In this document: positions 1 through 8,267 of the stretch, piece after piece | How the letters are laid out: each line of letters opens with the position of its first letter | Numbering within the stretch: the stretch's first letter is position 1 | From: Erythrobacter sp. | GTDB taxonomy: Bacteria > Pseudomonadota > Alphaproteobacteria > Sphingomonadales > Sphingomonadaceae | Length of the DNA stretch: 64,000 bases | Assembly (NCBI GenBank): GCA_009993605.1 | Contig: JAACTB010000009.1 | Coordinates: forward strand, 186,001-250,000 | Reading direction: 5' to 3' | The notes under the pieces: model-generated | The model's database searches: none | What the model was told of the DNA's origin: nothing | What the model saw: only the letters and a program-made list of their open reading frames with translations | Position numbers and translations under genes: made by a program

Positions 1-1005
1 CAGCACGGAATCGCGCCGGAGCCCCTGTCCCGCCGCGGTGCCGATCTGGCCCGAGACGATGCGAAGCAGGCGGTTCGACAGATCCTCGAGATCGTGCATC
101 CGGTCCGCCAAAAGCGGATCGTCGATCTCGCGCATCCGCATCCGCGTGCGCTGCTGCACCCGTTCGATCGCGGCTTCGGCGGTCAAGCCGGAATCGATCG
201 CTTCGTTGATCCGGCGGCTCCACCCTTCGTCGTAGGCGAACATGCGATAGGTCTCGAGCACCTCGACATGTTCGCCGCCCTTGCCGAATTCGGGCTCCTT
301 GCCCATCGCGTCGATCTGGTCGCGCATCTTGTCGAAGGCGCGGTAGACGCGCTGGCGCTCCGCCTCGGTATCGTCGGCGACGACCTGGGTGATCTGGATG
401 CGCGGCTGGTGGAACACCGCCTGGCCCCCGCCAAGCCCCTTCACCAGCGCGAGGCCTTCGATGATCTCGGGACCGGTATCGACCTCTCCAAGAAGCAGCG
501 CGTGTTCCTCGTCCACCATCTCGGCATTCGCGATCAGTTCGGACAGGACCATCGCGGTGGTCTGCAACGCTTCGATCTCGACATCTTCGTAGCGGCGCGG
601 ATCGACATGCTGGACGCACAGCGTGCCCACTGCGCGCTCGCGATGGACGATTGGAACGCCCGCGAAGCTGTGGAATTTTTCCTCGCCTGTTTCGGGGCGA
701 TAGAGGAAGTCGGGATGCGCCTTCGCCTCGGCGAGGTTAAGCGTCTCGATATTCGACGCGATGATCCCGTTCAGCCCTTCGCCGAGGCCCAGCTTGGTGA
801 CATGGACCGCTTCGGGATTGAGGCCGCGCGTGGCGTAGAGTTCGAGCACGCCTTCGCGCAGGAGATAGATCGAGCAGACCTCGCTATCGAGGCTTTCGCC
901 GATGATCTCGACCACCTGGTCGAGCTTGCCCTGCGCGTGCATGCGCGAGGCCATTACCTCGTGCAGGCGGGTCAGAATCTGGCGAGCGCTGGCGGCGGCG
1001 GTCAT
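1..1005 (-). CDS. ptsP: Phosphoenolpyruvate-protein phosphotransferase PtsP (EI-Ntr), N-terminal part
   Basis: This is the first enzyme of the nitrogen-type phosphotransferase relay, which takes phosphate from PEP and passes it to NPr. The 335 visible codons hold an N-terminal GAF domain (about residues 20-150, including EVCSIYLL and GLGEGLNG) followed by the start of the PEP-utilising N-terminal domain (from about residue 175). The phospho-histidine and the PEP-binding barrel lie left of the window. The start is the only ATG just downstream of an in-frame TAG four codons upstream, with a purine-rich AGCAGG before it. The gene is cut by the window edge, not broken. Confidence 0.9.
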   Translation of the reverse strand, partial: MTAAASARQILTRLHEVMASRMHAQGKLDQVVEIIGESLDSEVCSIYLLREGVLELYATRGLNPEAVHVTKLGLGEGLNGIIASNIETLNLAEAKAHPDFLYRPETGEEKFHSFAGVPIVHRERAVGTLCVQHVDPRRYEDVEIEALQTTAMVLSELIANAEMVDEEHALLLGEVDTGPEIIEGLALVKGLGGGQAVFHQPRIQITQVVADDTEAERQRVYRAFDKMRDQIDAMGKEPEFGKGGEHVEVLETYRMFAYDEGWSRRINEAIDSGLTAEAAIERVQQRTRMRMREIDDPLLADRMHDLEDLSNRLLRIVSGQIGTAAGQGLRRDSVL

Positions 1006-1029
1006 GACCTGCTGCTATAACACACCCTG

Positions 1030-1071
1030 CCGGTTGGAAAGTACCGGTTGGAAAGATGCCGATTGGACAGC
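1030..1071. repeat. Three tandem 14-bp repeats upstream of ptsP
   Basis: Two near-identical 14-bp units (core CCGGTTGGAAAG) are followed by a diverged third copy (GCCGATTGGACAGC). They lie 25-66 bp upstream of the ptsP start, in the gap between ptsP and the next minus-strand gene. A role as operator sites or simple slippage DNA cannot be told apart from sequence. Confidence 0.7.
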
Positions 1072-1131
1072 ATCTCGCCCAGGGCCGGGCAGAACGATCA
1101 AGCCCGCCGCCGCCTTAACGCAACCGACAAT

Positions 1132-1287
1132 TCAACCGGCGGCGATTTCTTCCTTTAGCTTCAGCTTCTGCCGCTTCAATTGCTGAACCATCGTCTCGTC
1201 GGGGGCGGGCCGCGCCTGCTCCTGCCGCAATTTCGCTTCCAGACCGGCATGCTTGGTGCGAAGGGCGTCGAGATGGGATGTGTTCAT
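1132..1287 (-). CDS. DUF465 / YdcH-family small protein
   Basis: This 51-residue, highly charged, probably alpha-helical protein fits the DUF465 (YdcH) family, whose role is unknown. It has the family pattern of a short helix, a linker containing PDE, and a second lysine-rich helix ending in LKLKEEIAAG. An upstream in-frame extension of 37 codons is possible but its composition is not family-like, so the internal ATG was chosen. The gene lies upstream of ptsP on the same strand and is divergent from a second DUF465 gene about 180 bp away. Confidence 0.75.
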   Translation of the reverse strand: MNTSHLDALRTKHAGLEAKLRQEQARPAPDETMVQQLKRQKLKLKEEIAAG

Positions 1288-1466
1288 AGGGCCGTTTCCT
1301 TTCAGGGTCGCAAAGCCAATACGGCGCCGACTCGTCCCTGCGGAGCGAGCCGCGCCATGAGAATGAAACACACGGATCTTAATTTGGTAACCCCGCATAT
1401 TGCAAAACTGGCCGAGCCGTCCGATTTGGCGGGCGAAGCGAACGGGGCGTTGGAAGGGGTTTCGCG

Positions 1467-1664
1467 ATGACCGAGCAGGAGCTGAAGAAGCGGCTGGAAG
1501 CCCTGCGCAGCGAACACCGCGATCTCGACGCGGCGATCCACGCCTTGAGCGATGCGGGTTCCGTCGACCAATTGCAGATCGCGCGGCTGAAGAAGCGCAA
1601 ATTGCGCATTCGCGACCAGATCGCGGTGGTCGAGGATCATTTGATACCCGACATTATCGCCTGA
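1467..1664 (+). CDS. DUF465 / YdcH-family small protein
   Basis: This 65-residue charged helical protein (LKKRLEALRSEHRDLDAAI, then RLKKRKLRIRDQI) matches the DUF465 helical hairpin pattern. It is paralogous to the divergent gene at 1132-1287. Function is not known for the family. It precedes the rcdA-like gene on the same strand with about a 100-bp gap. Confidence 0.8.
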   Translation: MTEQELKKRLEALRSEHRDLDAAIHALSDAGSVDQLQIARLKKRKLRIRDQIAVVEDHLIPDIIA

Positions 1665-1764
1665 TCGCGGAAAACCGCGCAGGTCGTGCGACAAACGCGT
1701 CCAATTCGGGGACGCGACCGGAAGAGCGATAGCTATTGCCGGCCTCGGCCCCTATCTCGTTTTT

Positions 1765-2223
1765 ATGACAATTTCCGCAGGCGCGACGCGCCAGATCATC
1801 GAAGATGTCTATCAGGAAGCGCTGATCCTGGCGGACGAGGTGCGCGCGACGTTCGATTCGCGGACCAGCCCGATACCGCAGGACATGGACGAAGGGGTCA
1901 AAGTGGCGCTATCCGTCGAAGGGCTGCGCACGACCACCCGCCTGATGCATCTGCTCGCCTGGCTGCTCAACCAGCGCGCCTATCTCGACGGCGAATTGAG
2001 CGACATGCAGTTAAGGCAGCATGGCGGCCTCCCTTCGGAGCGACCGGCCCTTCCCGGCATGATGCGCCGCCTCGATCCGCATACGCAGGATCTGATCCGC
2101 CAGAGCGTCGATCTTTACGAGCGGGTCGAACGCTTGGATCGCGACTGGCGCGCCCGAACGGCGACGGCGGAAAGCCCTGTGGGAGCGATGCAGGGCCGTC
2201 TCGAAAGGGCTTTTGCCGGATAA
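1765..2223 (+). CDS. rcdA: DUF1465 family protein, RcdA-like
   Basis: This 152-residue helical protein belongs to the alphaproteobacterial DUF1465 family, which includes Caulobacter RcdA, an adaptor that helps deliver CtrA and other substrates to the ClpXP protease during the cell cycle. Helical segments such as RLMHLLAWLLNQRAYLDGEL and HTQDLIRQSVDLYERVERLD fit the family. The link to CtrA here is inferred from family membership. Candidate CtrA-like boxes near the chemotaxis genes would be consistent with such a regulatory setting, but nothing in the sequence ties the two together. Confidence 0.7.
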   Translation: MTISAGATRQIIEDVYQEALILADEVRATFDSRTSPIPQDMDEGVKVALSVEGLRTTTRLMHLLAWLLNQRAYLDGELSDMQLRQHGGLPSERPALPGMMRRLDPHTQDLIRQSVDLYERVERLDRDWRARTATAESPVGAMQGRLERAFAG

Positions 2224-2244
2224 TCGAACGCGAATTGGCGGGCG

Positions 2245-3708
2245 TCAGGCTGCGGCCAAAGCCTTGCGCCACCGTGCCAGCCGCTCCGCGCGCGCATCCT
2301 CGTCGATCTTCGGGCGGAAGCACTGCGTCTTGCCGCGCATGGCCTGTGCCGCATCGTCAAGGGAGGGATAAAGCCCTGCCCCGACCGCCGCACAGAACGC
2401 TGCGCCGAGTGCGGTCGTCTCTACGAAATCGGGGCGTTCGACATCGATCCCCAGCATATCGGCCAGATCCTGCGCCATCCAGTCATTGGCGGCCATCCCC
2501 CCATCGATCCTGAGCATCGACCAGGGGGCGCCATCGGCGGCGAAGGCGGTGGCGAGATCGTGGGTCTGGTGGGCCATCGATTCCAGAGCGGCCCGCGCGA
2601 GCTGGGCGCGTCCGCTGGCAAAGCTCAGCCCCGCGATCACGCCGCGCGCCTGCGGCAGCCAGTGCGGGGCGCCGAGACCGGCCAGCGCGGGCACGATCAC
2701 CACCTCGCCGCTATCGGGGATGGATCGCGCGAGGTCCTCGGTCTCGGCAGCACTCCCGATCAGGCCCAGCCCGTCGCGCAGCCACTGGATCAGGCTGCCC
2801 GCGACGAAGGCCGCCCCCTCAATCGCATAAACGCGCTCGCCGTCGCGCTGGCACAGCACCGTGCCGAGCAGGCGATGGGTCGAGCGCGGGATCGTCTTGC
2901 CGTTATTGGTCAGGACGAAAGCGCCGGTCCCGTAAGTCGCTTTGGTCTGCCCGAATTCGAGGCAGGCCTGGCCGATGGTCGCCGATTGCTGATCGCCAAC
3001 GAGGCCGCAGATCGGGATCGCCCGCCCGAACGATTCCCTGGAAGATTCCGCCAGCGCGCCGTGCGTATCGACGACGCGCGGCAGGCTTTCCTTCGGCACG
3101 CCGAACAGCTCGCATAGTGCGGGATCGAACTGGTCTTCGTCGAGCGGCAGCAGCAGCGTGCGGCTGGCATTGCTGGCATCGCTGACATGCGCGTGCCTCG
3201 CGAGATTGAAGACCAGCCAGCTTTCGACCGTTCCGAAGGCGAGGTCGCCACGCTCGCTCGCACCGCGCACCGCCTCGTCGTGATCGAGCAGCCAGCGCAT
3301 CTTGGTGGCGGAGAAATAGGGATCGAGGAGAAGGCCGGTGCGCGCCTGCACCTCCGGTTCCTGGCCCCGATCCTTGAGGTCCGCGCAGAAATCGGCGGTA
3401 CGGCGGTCCTGCCACACGATCGCGCGCGCCAGCGGCTCGCCGCTCTTCTTGTCCCAGGCCACCACGGTTTCGCGCTGATTGGTGATGCCGATCGCGGCGA
3501 TCGAGCCTGCGTCCTTCCCGATGGCTTCGCGCGCGCAGGCCAGCGTCTTGTCCCAAATCTCCGCCGCATCGTGTTCCACCCATCCGGGGCGCGGATAATG
3601 CTGGGTTAGGTCGCGCTGCTCGACGCGGATCAGCGTGCCATCGGCGGCGAACAGGATGGCGCGCGTCGACGTGGTGCCCGCATCGAGGACGAGGATGTTT
3701 TCTCCCAT
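2245..3708 (-). CDS. glpK: Glycerol kinase
   Basis: A 487-residue FGGY-family kinase that phosphorylates glycerol to sn-glycerol-3-phosphate using ATP in the cytoplasm. The N-terminal nucleotide motif LDAGTTSTRAILF, the glycerol-site segments GITNQRET and WQDRRT, the motif YGTGAFVLTN and the FGGY signature region IDGGMAANDW are all present. The length is close to the usual 495-505. The frame stays open upstream as far as 4758, but that extension is unrelated sequence; the ATG at 3708 starts directly before the nucleotide-binding motif. No glpF or glpD is adjacent, so it stands alone. Confidence 0.95.
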   Translation of the reverse strand: MGENILVLDAGTTSTRAILFAADGTLIRVEQRDLTQHYPRPGWVEHDAAEIWDKTLACAREAIGKDAGSIAAIGITNQRETVVAWDKKSGEPLARAIVWQDRRTADFCADLKDRGQEPEVQARTGLLLDPYFSATKMRWLLDHDEAVRGASERGDLAFGTVESWLVFNLARHAHVSDASNASRTLLLPLDEDQFDPALCELFGVPKESLPRVVDTHGALAESSRESFGRAIPICGLVGDQQSATIGQACLEFGQTKATYGTGAFVLTNNGKTIPRSTHRLLGTVLCQRDGERVYAIEGAAFVAGSLIQWLRDGLGLIGSAAETEDLARSIPDSGEVVIVPALAGLGAPHWLPQARGVIAGLSFASGRAQLARAALESMAHQTHDLATAFAADGAPWSMLRIDGGMAANDWMAQDLADMLGIDVERPDFVETTALGAAFCAAVGAGLYPSLDDAAQAMRGKTQCFRPKIDEDARAERLARWRKALAAA

Positions 3709-3804
3709 GAAGCGCGTTGTGACGCGAGACCGCGCGCTCGACAAGCACCGACATGGGTCTTGCCGCACTCGACACGCCGGGTCCCCATCGGCATAGGCAA
3801 AGGC

Positions 3805-4677
3805 ATGGCTGGCCCGCCCCCCAAACCCTGGCCCACCGGTGAAGCGATGACGCTCGAACCGCTGGTGCGCCGGGTCCTCGCCCCCAATCCCTCGCCCTAT
3901 ACCTATACCGGCACGCAATCCTTTATCGTCGGAGCAGGCGAAGGATGCGCGGTGATCGATCCCGGCCCCGATCTTCCCGAGCATGTCGATGCGCTGATGG
4001 CCGCGATCGGCGAGGAGAACGTGCTCGCCATCCTGTGTACACACACCCATCGCGACCACTCCCCCGCTGCGCGCCTCCTCGCCGAGCGGACCGGAGCGCC
4101 CGTGATGGGCTGCGCGCCGCTGGTCCTTGCCGATACCGGCCCGCGTGCCGACGCCTCCTTCGATCGCGACTATGCGCCCGACCGGGTGATGGAGGATGGC
4201 GAGGCGATGACCGGCCCCGGCTGGACGCTGACCGGGATCGCGACGCCGGGCCATGTTTCCAACCATCTGTGCTTCGCGCTGGAAGAGACCGGCGCTCTGT
4301 TCACCGGCGATCATGTGATGGGATGGTCCACCAGCGTCGTCATCCCACCCGATGGCGACATGGGCGACTACATGCGCAGTCTCGACAAGCTCTATGCGCG
4401 AGAGGATCGCATCTATTACCCCGCCCATGGCGAGGCGGTGGAAAAGCCGCGCCAATTGGTGCGCGGAATGATCGGCCATCGTCGCCAGCGGGAAAACCAG
4501 ATCCTGCGCCTGCTCGGCGAAGGGCCACGCAGCGCAGCGGAATTCGTGCCCGTGATGTACAAGGGGCTCGACGAAAAGCTGCACAAGGCCGCCGAAATGT
4601 CGGTGACCGCGCATCTCATCGATTTGGAACGGCGCGGGCTGGTCGCACGTTCTGATGAACGATGGCGAACGATCTGA
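3805..4677 (+). CDS. MBL-fold metallo-hydrolase with C-terminal winged helix (LACTB2-like)
   Basis: A 290-residue metallo-beta-lactamase-fold hydrolase. The zinc-binding motif HTHRDH is followed by TPGHVSNH, FTGDHVMGW and PAHGEAV, which supply the remaining metal ligands. The last about 75 residues (RRQRENQILRLLGEGPRSAA...) form the winged-helix tail typical of the LACTB2-like branch. The substrate cannot be predicted from sequence; relatives act on RNA or thioesters. The start could also be 3760 or 3847. The gene overlaps the next one by 16 bp, which suggests co-transcription. Confidence 0.85.
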   Translation: MAGPPPKPWPTGEAMTLEPLVRRVLAPNPSPYTYTGTQSFIVGAGEGCAVIDPGPDLPEHVDALMAAIGEENVLAILCTHTHRDHSPAARLLAERTGAPVMGCAPLVLADTGPRADASFDRDYAPDRVMEDGEAMTGPGWTLTGIATPGHVSNHLCFALEETGALFTGDHVMGWSTSVVIPPDGDMGDYMRSLDKLYAREDRIYYPAHGEAVEKPRQLVRGMIGHRRQRENQILRLLGEGPRSAAEFVPVMYKGLDEKLHKAAEMSVTAHLIDLERRGLVARSDERWRTI

Positions 4678-5357
4678 AGACGCGCGATGCGCGCGACACC
4701 GATATCCGACCCGGCGTGACGCGCGAACAGAACCTCGCCAAGGTTCAGGCTGTGCCATGGCTGATCGTGATCGCGCTTCTGGCCGCTGTCGCCTTCCTCA
4801 CCTGGCGCGCCTTCTTCTATCAGGAGGAAGGCGATCCGGTCGGCAGCGCCATGCTCGCCTTCGAGCGGCAGAATTCGCTCACCGTTTTCAGCTCGCGCTT
4901 CGAAGTCGTCGCCGAGAGCGAGGATACACGGGGCGTCATGGGTGTACCGGTTCTGCGCTCGCGCCAGGCGACCATCGTGCCCGCCACCGTTGAATACAGG
5001 CTCGACCTGTCGGGCATGGAACGTGGCGATTTCGTGTGGGACGAGGCGGGCGACCGGCTGACCGTCACGCTGCCGCAATTGCAGACCAGCCGTCCCAATA
5101 TCGACGAAGGCGCGGCGCGGGTCTTCACCGAAGGCGCCTACATCACGCGCGACGCGGCGCAGGACCTCGCCCGCAACAATTCGCAACAGGCCGAACGCAA
5201 GGCCAGCGCTTTTGCCAAGAACCCAGAAATCCTCGCCCTCGCCCGCCAGGCCGCGCGCGAGGCGGTACGCCAGAACCTGACCATCCCCTTGCAGGTCGCT
5301 GGCTATGGCGATGTGAGCGTGGACGTGCGCTTCGAAGGCGAAAACACAGGCTCCTGA
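4662..5357 (+). CDS. DUF4230 family membrane-anchored protein
   Basis: A 231-residue protein with one N-terminal membrane segment (about residues 30-50, VPWLIVIALLAAVAFLTWRA) and a soluble C-terminal part that is probably periplasmic. The pattern, with the conserved stretch EYRLDLSGM near residue 110, fits DUF4230, a family of unknown function. It overlaps the MBL hydrolase by 16 bp and precedes nadA by about 85 bp on the same strand. Confidence 0.8.
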   Translation: MANDLKTRDARDTDIRPGVTREQNLAKVQAVPWLIVIALLAAVAFLTWRAFFYQEEGDPVGSAMLAFERQNSLTVFSSRFEVVAESEDTRGVMGVPVLRSRQATIVPATVEYRLDLSGMERGDFVWDEAGDRLTVTLPQLQTSRPNIDEGAARVFTEGAYITRDAAQDLARNNSQQAERKASAFAKNPEILALARQAAREAVRQNLTIPLQVAGYGDVSVDVRFEGENTGS

Positions 5358-5441
5358 TCCGGGCGATTGCGGAACGCCCTCGCCCTCCGCTCCGTTGCCG
5401 GTATAAGCGCCTCAACCAATCCTTACGGGAAACCGAGCACA

Positions 5442-6428
5442 ATGACCGCCGAAACCAGCCTGCCGACCGGAACCGACCTGCTTGCCGAGATCGACCGCCT
5501 CCGCAAGGAGAAGAACGCGATCATCCTGGCGCATTACTATCAGACCGCGCAGATCCAGGACCTTGCCGATTTCGTCGGCGACAGCCTCGAACTCTCGCGC
5601 AAGGCGGCAGAGACCGATGCGGATGTGATCGCATTCTGCGGCGTCAAGTTCATGGCCGACACCGCCAAGATCCTCAGCCCCGAAAAGATCGTTGTCCTGC
5701 CCGACATGGATGCAGGCTGTTCATTGGAAGACAGCTGCCCGCCCGAAAAGTTCAAGGCCTTCCGTGAGGCGCATCCCGATCACATCGCACTGACCTACAT
5801 CAATTGCTCGACCGAGGTGAAGGCGCTCTCCGACGTGATCGTCACCAGTTCCAGCGCGGAAACGATCATCAGCCAGATCCCCGAAGACCAGAAGATCATT
5901 TTCGGCCCTGACCGGCATCTGGGTGGATATCTCAGCCGCAAGTTCAACCGCGAAATGCTGCTGTGGCCGGGCGTGTGCATCGTGCACGAAGCCTTCAGCG
6001 AGACCGAATTGCTGAAATTGCAGCAGCAATATCCCGGTGCGCCCATCGCCGCGCATCCCGAATGCCCGCCGACCATCATCGACCATGCCGATTACGTCGG
6101 ATCGACCAGCGGCATCCTGCAATTCGCCAGCACGTTCGAAGGCGACACGCTGATCGTGGCGACGGAACCGCACATCATCCACCAGATGGAAAAGGCGCTT
6201 CCGAACAAGACCTTCATCGGCGCGCCGGGCGCGGACGGAAACTGTTCGTGCAATATCTGCCCCTACATGGCGCTCAACACGCTGGAAAAGCTCTACACCT
6301 GCCTGCGCGATCTGGAACCGCGCATCGAGATCGAGGAAGGCCTGCGCCTCAAGGCCAAGCAGAGCCTCGACAAGATGCTCGAAATGGCAAGCGGCACTAT
6401 CGGCAAGGGCGATCTGGGCAAGATTTAA
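5442..6428 (+). CDS. nadA: Quinolinate synthase A
   Basis: NadA condenses iminoaspartate with dihydroxyacetone phosphate to quinolinate, the second step of de novo NAD synthesis. The 328-residue protein carries three cysteines in the contexts expected for the [4Fe-4S] ligands: Cys93 (AGCSLEDS), Cys208 (HPECPP) and Cys273 (CNICPYM). The substrate-binding stretches HYYQ and YVGSTSGI are also present. The frame is open for 25 codons further upstream, but the ATG at 5442 gives the usual N-terminus. nadB and nadC are not adjacent. The stop overlaps that of the convergent blh gene. Confidence 0.95.
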   Translation: MTAETSLPTGTDLLAEIDRLRKEKNAIILAHYYQTAQIQDLADFVGDSLELSRKAAETDADVIAFCGVKFMADTAKILSPEKIVVLPDMDAGCSLEDSCPPEKFKAFREAHPDHIALTYINCSTEVKALSDVIVTSSSAETIISQIPEDQKIIFGPDRHLGGYLSRKFNREMLLWPGVCIVHEAFSETELLKLQQQYPGAPIAAHPECPPTIIDHADYVGSTSGILQFASTFEGDTLIVATEPHIIHQMEKALPNKTFIGAPGADGNCSCNICPYMALNTLEKLYTCLRDLEPRIEIEEGLRLKAKQSLDKMLEMASGTIGKGDLGKI

Positions 6429-7243
6429 CGCTCCAGCCGCTCCGTCAGCATGTGCGGGGTCGTCATGCCGAAGGCGAGTGCGATGGCGATCGGCAGTTCC
6501 AGGATCCCGGCCCAGACCAGCGCCGCGATAAGCAGGGCGCCAAGGGTCGCGATCAGCGTCGGCAGGGCGACCGCGCGCCATACCGTGCGGCGGCCGTAAT
6601 TCGCGATCTGGCGCTGTTGGACCGGGATCGCGTGCGCGGTGAGGAAGATCAGGCCCACCGCCAGCACGGGGTTGAAAAACACGGTCGCCGCCAAAGCGAT
6701 CACCGCGTGGCCGAAGCCGCGCAGGCCCTTGAGGAGCGCCCAGCCCGCCGCAGCCGTCCCGGCAAGGCCCAGCAGCGCTAGTATTCGCACGACCAGCGTG
6801 GGGACTTCTACGCCAACGATCACCGCGAAAACGTCTCCGGTCTCCCCCGGTCGGAACAACGCGCTGCCGCCCACGGCCAAACCCGCGATGGCATAGCGGG
6901 TCACGGGCGCGAAAGCACAGTCGCTGCGCGCGAAATGCCAGGCCGACAGGGCGAGGAATAGCGCCAGTCCGGCCAGCGGCGCGAACAGGAACAGGCCCGC
7001 CACCGCCGCGCCGGTCACGAGATAAGCGGCGGCGTGGACCAGCTTGATCCGCGCGATCCCGCCCTCGTTCTCGTCTCCGGCGCCGTGCGCCAGACCCATG
7101 ACGAAGAAGACCAGGCCCGCCGCCATGGCCCAGGTCTCTCCTGCGATCTGGGCGATCACGGCCAGAGTCACCGCCGCCCACGACAAAAGGGCCCCGGCAT
7201 CGTGCCAGGGCCCCTTCGCCTTTGCAGTGCGGACGAGCCGCAA
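6425..7243 (-). CDS. blh: Blh/Brp family beta-carotene 15,15'-dioxygenase
   Basis: This integral membrane enzyme cleaves beta-carotene into two retinal molecules, the chromophore of rhodopsin. The protein is about 272 residues and strongly hydrophobic, with the family's scattered histidines in GLAHGAGDE, SAWHFARSD, TAHAIPVQQ and, near the C-terminus, TTPHMLTERL. The start is uncertain: there is no ATG early enough to keep the first membrane segment, so the TTG at 7243, 5 bp after the rhodopsin stop, is proposed. It lies directly downstream of the rhodopsin on the same strand, the usual pairing for retinal supply. Confidence 0.85.
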   Translation of the reverse strand: MRLVRTAKAKGPWHDAGALLSWAAVTLAVIAQIAGETWAMAAGLVFFVMGLAHGAGDENEGGIARIKLVHAAAYLVTGAAVAGLFLFAPLAGLALFLALSAWHFARSDCAFAPVTRYAIAGLAVGGSALFRPGETGDVFAVIVGVEVPTLVVRILALLGLAGTAAAGWALLKGLRGFGHAVIALAATVFFNPVLAVGLIFLTAHAIPVQQRQIANYGRRTVWRAVALPTLIATLGALLIAALVWAGILELPIAIALAFGMTTPHMLTERLER

Positions 7244-7248
7244 GCCGG

Positions 7249-8115
7249 TCAGTCGCCGCGGCTCGACGCCACGCTCGACCCGAGCGGCGAGGTCTCCAGC
7301 GCCTCGGCCGCGGGCACATACCCTTCCAGCGCGCTGCGGCGCAGGACATAGCGGCTGAGGATGATGCCGTAGATCAGCTTGGACGAGATATCCGCGATCG
7401 AGAACAGCAGCTGGCGTACCACCACCACGTCGCCCGTGAAGCCCAGCTGCGGCAGGGCGTAGGCGATGGGGTAGAGGCCCCAGGTTGCAAGGAAGAACCA
7501 CCAGATGTTCTTCGGCCAGGCCTGCAACTGCGCCGGGCTGGTCTGCACGCCGCGCGTGATCACGCCGCGCACTTCCACGATCAGCCAGACGAAGAACACG
7601 GTCGAGATGACGCCCCAGATGTTCAGGCGGCTCCAGTCGCCGGTCTCGCCGAACTGGCCGTAAAGGCCGGTCCAGATCATCAGCACGGCGGGGATGATCA
7701 TCCGCGCCGCGCGCTTCTGCAATTCCGGACGCGGCAGGCCGAAGGCGATGGCGAGCTGCGTCAGCAGGATCGGAACCGTGATGGTCCAGTTCCCGTAACG
7801 GAAGGCGTTGGTGAAGCTCGAATTTTCGGCGAGCGGACGATACATCGTGCCCACCAGCTCGTAGCTTTCCTGCCACAGCGAGAATTCGCGCATCAGGCTG
7901 AGCCCGGCCGAGGCCATGACCACCGCCGACATGATCGGCACGATGCGATAGCGCGGCGCCAATTGCCAGGCCATCGCGAGGAAGAAGAGGATGAAGGCGA
8001 AATGCGCGCCGTAGCTGACCATCAGGATCAGCGATCCCGACGTGTATTGTCCCGCGGTCAGCGAGACGAGATTTTCGATGCTGCCGAACTGTCCGGCGAT
8101 ATCGGGTGACATCAT
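7249..8115 (-). CDS. Microbial rhodopsin with NTQ motif, probable light-driven chloride pump
   Basis: A 288-residue seven-helix retinal protein. In helix C the sequence FRYGNWTITVPILLTQ places Asn109, Thr113 and Gln120 at the three motif positions, with Arg106 before them. Helix G has ADISSKLIYG, giving Lys246 for the retinal Schiff base and Asp242 four residues before it. The NTQ motif is that of the chloride-pumping branch (Nonlabens and Fulvimarina type), distinct from proton pumps (DTE) and sodium pumps (NDQ). The start at 8115 has AAGGGG eight bases upstream; the second ATG at 8112 is also possible. It is followed immediately by blh. Ion selectivity is inferred from the motif. Confidence 0.93.
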   Translation of the reverse strand: MMSPDIAGQFGSIENLVSLTAGQYTSGSLILMVSYGAHFAFILFFLAMAWQLAPRYRIVPIMSAVVMASAGLSLMREFSLWQESYELVGTMYRPLAENSSFTNAFRYGNWTITVPILLTQLAIAFGLPRPELQKRAARMIIPAVLMIWTGLYGQFGETGDWSRLNIWGVISTVFFVWLIVEVRGVITRGVQTSPAQLQAWPKNIWWFFLATWGLYPIAYALPQLGFTGDVVVVRQLLFSIADISSKLIYGIILSRYVLRRSALEGYVPAAEALETSPLGSSVASSRGD

Positions 8116-8267
8116 GTCCTGTGCCCCTTGAAAGGATGACGATTTTGGAACCGCGTGCCTTCCCACCGAAGGCCGCCCCGATTGAGGACGAGACACAGGG
8201 TACGCGGCAACCAAATCCTCCCTGCACGGTTAGGTTCCAGTATTGACGTCGAAAAGGGGATCGATGG

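Noticed and set aside
94-1020. Long plus-strand open frame of 308 codons
   Set aside because: It is antisense to ptsP, which has clear GAF and PEP-utiliser motifs; the plus-strand product has no recognisable domain.
3709-4758. Upstream extension of the glycerol kinase frame by about 350 codons
   Set aside because: It is antisense to the MBL hydrolase; the kinase begins at the ATG just before its nucleotide-binding motif.
7249-8115. Rhodopsin considered as an ordinary proton pump or a sodium pump
   Set aside because: The motif positions are Asn-Thr-Gln; proton pumps need an acidic residue at the first position and sodium pumps need Asp at the second.
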